Positions 61,096-64,000 of a stretch of 64,000 nucleotides of DNA are shown here, piece by piece. The DNA comes from UBA11222 sp030652895. Its GTDB lineage: Bacteria > Pseudomonadota > Alphaproteobacteria > UBA11222. Location of the stretch: positions 17,398-81,397 of the forward strand of contig JBBQCS010000004.1 of NCBI GenBank assembly GCA_038318895.1. The letters run 5' to 3'. A program made the translations under genes and the position numbers. Positions within the stretch are counted from its first letter, which is position 1. Every line of letters starts with the position of its first letter. The notes beneath the pieces were generated by a model. It saw nothing but the letters and a program-made list of their open reading frames with translations, made no database searches and was not told where the DNA came from.

Positions 61096-62720
61096 TGCGC
61101 CCGCTTTTCCAGAGTTTTTTGTCCGGCGTACAAATTGCGCTTATCAGCGCCGCAATCGCCCAACCGGCGTTCGCTGCGGACAAAAATGAGAAGCCGAAAC
61201 TGCCGGAGCGGCCTCTGATTGAAGATCTCAGGGCCGAGGCCAACCCAGGCCAGCCTTGCGGTGGTGGTGGCGCGGATAGTGCCCGGCGGCAAAGCATAGA
61301 TGGCGTTGCCTATGGCGTCGTTAATGATCCGGCGCTGGATTCGTATCTGAACGGTATAAAAGACCGGCTATTGAAGGTGTCGCCGCTGCCCGGCTGCGCC
61401 ATCCATGTATATGTGATACCGCAAGAACATTTTGCCGCGGCTGCGGCCGCTGATGGTGGAATATTCCTGCCCATGGGGCTATTGCGTGATCTGCGAAACG
61501 AAGATGAGATTGCTGCGGTTCTGGGCCACGAAATCGCGCATATTCTCAAAAACCATCACAAGTCTGACCTATTTCTTAAGTCACAACAAAGTATGCTGAA
61601 AGCGGGCGGAATGGCCATGGGCGCATATTCGGCGGTTCAGCAGTTTTCAGGAACCGCGCCCCCGATTGACGGGCAGACTTCTCTCAATATTGCCGAAGCC
61701 GTTTATGCGGTGAGCGAAAATGTAATCGCGCCGAACTGGACTTCCGGCCAGGAAGACGAAGCCGACCTGCTTGGCGCTGATCTGTTTATAGCCGCAGGAT
61801 ACAACAAGGCGGCGATCGGCACGATGATGGCCAAACTGGAAGACTGGGAAAAGAAAATCGCCAAGCGCGACGCCGTTCAGGATCAGTTTGTGCAAGCCTC
61901 CATGCAGGCAAACGCAATGTCCATGATGGGGGCAGCCTCTTCCGCGATGATGGCCCCCTCCGCCACAAACATTGGCGGTATGATGGCCAAACTCGCGCCA
62001 ACGGCGATCACCGCGTTTGCCAGCAGTAACAAGGGCGAGGATCACCGTCCGGTCAGTGAACGCAAGACGGACGTGATTCAGTATCTCGGCGCATTTTACC
62101 GCAAGTCCCCCCGCCCGGCGCTTGGCGCCACGCAATGGGATCAGCAGCGTGGCATGACGGTATTTTCTCATTATACCGCAGCGTCGAAGGCGCGACAGAT
62201 GATGGAAGCGGGGCAGCTTGACCAGGCCGCAAAGCTTGCCATGCAAGCCATTAGCGGGCCGACCGCAAACCATACCTATCCCAGACTTACCATGTATGAA
62301 GTTGCCAACCGGCAGGGGCGCGCCGACGCCTCCACCAATATTGACGCCATCTTACGTGGCCCCCAACCCCCTATCGCTGGCTATCGTTATGCGGCAGCCG
62401 ATGCGATAAAGACCGGCAGTCTTCCGGTGGCGGCAAGCTTTGTTGACGAAGCCAACCGCCGCTATGATACGCCGGTCAGTTTTATCCCGGAAGCCATCCG
62501 CCTATATCAGCAGACGGGGAACCATGAAAAAATTCAGCCCCTGCTGTTGCGTTGCCAGACAATGGGAGACAAGGCGACCTATGAGGTGTGCCAGTCTGCC
62601 GCTGGTGGTTCAGCGCAGGCGGGACGCCAGCCCGCCACGCAAAAACCAGGCCTGATTCCCGGCCTGCCGGGTCTCACAGGTGGCGGCAATCCACTTGGGG
62701 GATTTCTGGGAAGGCGCTAA
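61095..62720 (+). CDS. M48-family periplasmic zinc metalloprotease
   Basis: 541 aa. Signal peptide ends AQPAFAAD. The protease domain has zinc motif HEIAH in VLGHEIAHILKNHH (about residue 145), the upstream IFLPMGLLRDL, and the third ligand Glu in GQEDEADLLGADLF. The second half contains helical TPR-like segments (AKLAMQAISGPTANHTY and following), as in BepA-type outer-membrane quality-control proteases, and ends in a proline/glycine-rich tail. Translationally coupled to the small exported protein before it. Confidence 0.9.
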   Translation: MRPLFQSFLSGVQIALISAAIAQPAFAADKNEKPKLPERPLIEDLRAEANPGQPCGGGGADSARRQSIDGVAYGVVNDPALDSYLNGIKDRLLKVSPLPGCAIHVYVIPQEHFAAAAAADGGIFLPMGLLRDLRNEDEIAAVLGHEIAHILKNHHKSDLFLKSQQSMLKAGGMAMGAYSAVQQFSGTAPPIDGQTSLNIAEAVYAVSENVIAPNWTSGQEDEADLLGADLFIAAGYNKAAIGTMMAKLEDWEKKIAKRDAVQDQFVQASMQANAMSMMGAASSAMMAPSATNIGGMMAKLAPTAITAFASSNKGEDHRPVSERKTDVIQYLGAFYRKSPRPALGATQWDQQRGMTVFSHYTAASKARQMMEAGQLDQAAKLAMQAISGPTANHTYPRLTMYEVANRQGRADASTNIDAILRGPQPPIAGYRYAAADAIKTGSLPVAASFVDEANRRYDTPVSFIPEAIRLYQQTGNHEKIQPLLLRCQTMGDKATYEVCQSAAGGSAQAGRQPATQKPGLIPGLPGLTGGGNPLGGFLGRR

Positions 62721-62728
62721 AGGCAGAT

Positions 62729-64000
62729 TTACTTGCTTAACGCAACATACACGCCATCCCAGTCTGCGCTGGGTGGCGATGCGGCATAGCTTGCGATTCG
62801 TTCCGCATAGAGTTGATAAAATTCGACCAGCCCCAGGCGGATAGCCATCTCATTGCGGCCAAGCCCATCCGTCAATTGCGCCGCCGCCACCCAGTCCTGG
62901 GCGCGGTAGCGGGACAGCATCCGCGCATGATCGTCGCTCAACGCCGCAAAATCCGGCTCCACCTGCATGCTTTCATCGCCCAGCAAACCCCAAACGGTGA
63001 CAGGCGCGGTCTTGCCTTTGACAATTATCTGATCCAGTTCCAGCATCGCGAACTGCGGTGCCAGCGCGCGGGCGTTTTCGCCGACAAGCGCCGTGAGCGA
63101 ATAGGCCTTTGATTGCCCCTCCAGACGCGAAGCAATATTGACATCGTTTCCCAGTACCGAATAATCAAAGCGATATTCCGACCCCAGATTACCGACACAG
63201 CATGGACCGCTATTGATGCCGATCCCGATCGCCAGATTCGTACCCGGCATCACCGCATCCAGCTCGGCGTTCAACTCATCCAGCGCTTTCAACATGAAAA
63301 GCGCTGCGCGGCAGGCATTTTCGGCATGGTTGGGGTCATCCAGCGGCGCGTTCCAGAACGCCATGATGCAGTCGCCCATATATTTGTCTATGGTGCCGCC
63401 GGTTTCCAGAATGGCGTTTGTCATCGGCGTTAAAAAATTATTGATGAACCGGGTAAGTTCTTCGGGTTCCAGTCTTTCGGAAATCGTTGTGAAGCCGCGT
63501 ATATCGGAAAACATGAAAGTCATCGTGCGCATTTCTCCCCCGAGCCGCAGCTGCCCGGGATTTGTCACCAGCCGGTCAATGGCCGCAGGCGCCAGATAGC
63601 GGTTAAAGGCGGAGCGCACCCGCTGGCGTTCCGCCACAGCACCCGCATAACCAACAGAAACAACGATGCCCAGAACAGCTAAAAGGCCCACGCCGGGTAA
63701 CACTGGATCAAGCAACAACGAGTGATAGCCGAAGGCGGCACCGCTGCCGCCAAGCAGAATCACCTCGCCCATAATCAGATAGATGCTCGCCAAACCAGTC
63801 CGCTTGCGGCCGCTGGCCATGCTGATCAGAATTGAAAACACAATAAATACCGCAAACTCGGCCCTGTTCCCCCAAGCGGGCCGTACAAGATAAACTCCGG
63901 TCAGAATTTGCTCGGCTATCTGCGCGTGAACCTCAACCCCGGCCGCCGCGCGGTCAAGCGGCGTTGCGCGAATATCGCTAAGCCCCATGGCGCTGGTGCC
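62729..64000 (-). CDS. CHASE2-domain class III adenylate cyclase (partial, N-terminus outside window)
   Basis: The frame is open through the right edge, so the N-terminus is missing. The visible part starts in the end of a CHASE2 sensor (DIRATPLDRAAAGVEVHAQIAEQIL), then has three hydrophobic segments and the class III cyclase domain: metal Asp in FMFSDIRGFTTISERL, GTIDKYMGDCIMAFWN, FDYSVLGNDVNIASRLEG with the Asn and Arg of the transition-state pair, and a C-terminal helical tail. It should make cAMP in response to a periplasmic signal. Confidence 0.93.
   Translation of the reverse strand, partial: GTSAMGLSDIRATPLDRAAAGVEVHAQIAEQILTGVYLVRPAWGNRAEFAVFIVFSILISMASGRKRTGLASIYLIMGEVILLGGSGAAFGYHSLLLDPVLPGVGLLAVLGIVVSVGYAGAVAERQRVRSAFNRYLAPAAIDRLVTNPGQLRLGGEMRTMTFMFSDIRGFTTISERLEPEELTRFINNFLTPMTNAILETGGTIDKYMGDCIMAFWNAPLDDPNHAENACRAALFMLKALDELNAELDAVMPGTNLAIGIGINSGPCCVGNLGSEYRFDYSVLGNDVNIASRLEGQSKAYSLTALVGENARALAPQFAMLELDQIIVKGKTAPVTVWGLLGDESMQVEPDFAALSDDHARMLSRYRAQDWVAAAQLTDGLGRNEMAIRLGLVEFYQLYAERIASYAASPPSADWDGVYVALSK

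Overview
The window reads as chromosomal DNA of a GC-rich alphaproteobacterium. The signs are a classical division and cell-wall (dcw) cluster with MurE of the meso-diaminopimelate type, an Irr-type Fur regulator with a matching Irr-box, the fabA-fabB-fabI block with irr divergent from it, an alphaproteobacterial type A RNase P RNA, and methionine synthase encoded as two genes. No phage, integrase, IS element or CRISPR array was seen. Gene starts given here are often internal to the longest open frame. They were chosen from Shine-Dalgarno sites and from the many 4-base ATGA/GTGA stop-start overlaps.

1-16657 (all minus): mraZ, rsmH, ftsL, ftsI, murE, murF, mraY, murD, ftsW, murG, murC, murB, ddl, ftsQ and the start of ftsA (cut by the window edge). 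The genes are almost continuously coupled and cover the cytoplasmic and lipid-linked steps of peptidoglycan synthesis plus divisome proteins. 16658-17308 is a non-coding, partly very AT-rich spacer before a CBS-like histidine kinase (plus).

18530-31402: RNase P RNA, an AmpD-like amidase, an EamA transporter, a TerB/DnaJ protein, a PilZ protein, then a methionine-cycle operon: ArsR-methyltransferase regulator, metF, and metH split in two. Next come mlaA-mlaC (outer-membrane lipid transport), ettA (ABC-F) and tRNA-Ile(CAU).

31698-41212 is the most accessory-looking part: an acyltransferase, a response regulator, a methyltransferase, and a tandemly duplicated catabolic-looking locus (three near-identical short-chain dehydrogenases and two phosphotriesterase-family hydrolases) facing a two-hotdog MaoC-type protein. 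It ends with a frameshifted hsp20 and an AGE-family sugar epimerase that share an FNR/FixK-type box.

41188-50770: radical SAM protein, a pair of rSAM-associated-type transferases, moaB, soluble lytic transglycosylase, uracil-DNA glycosylase, trxB, a DUF4282 protein and fabA-fabB-fabI (unsaturated fatty acid synthesis and elongation).

50853-56550: a SulP anion transporter and two tandem CHASE3-GAF-GGDEF diguanylate cyclases. They arose by a roughly 2.08-kb tandem duplication that left a decayed copy of the sulP 5' end between them. This block separates fabA from irr.

56567-59722: irr, then a strong promoter with an Irr-box just upstream of its -35, driving a rubrerythrin followed by a two-cluster Fe-S/CCG oxidoreductase and a DUF3501 protein. 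This is the best candidate in the window for a poorly described functional system (iron-regulated peroxide or iron handling). The window closes with an L,D-transpeptidase-fold protein, a GIY-YIG protein, a small exported protein coupled to an M48 metalloprotease, and a CHASE2-adenylate cyclase cut by the right edge.
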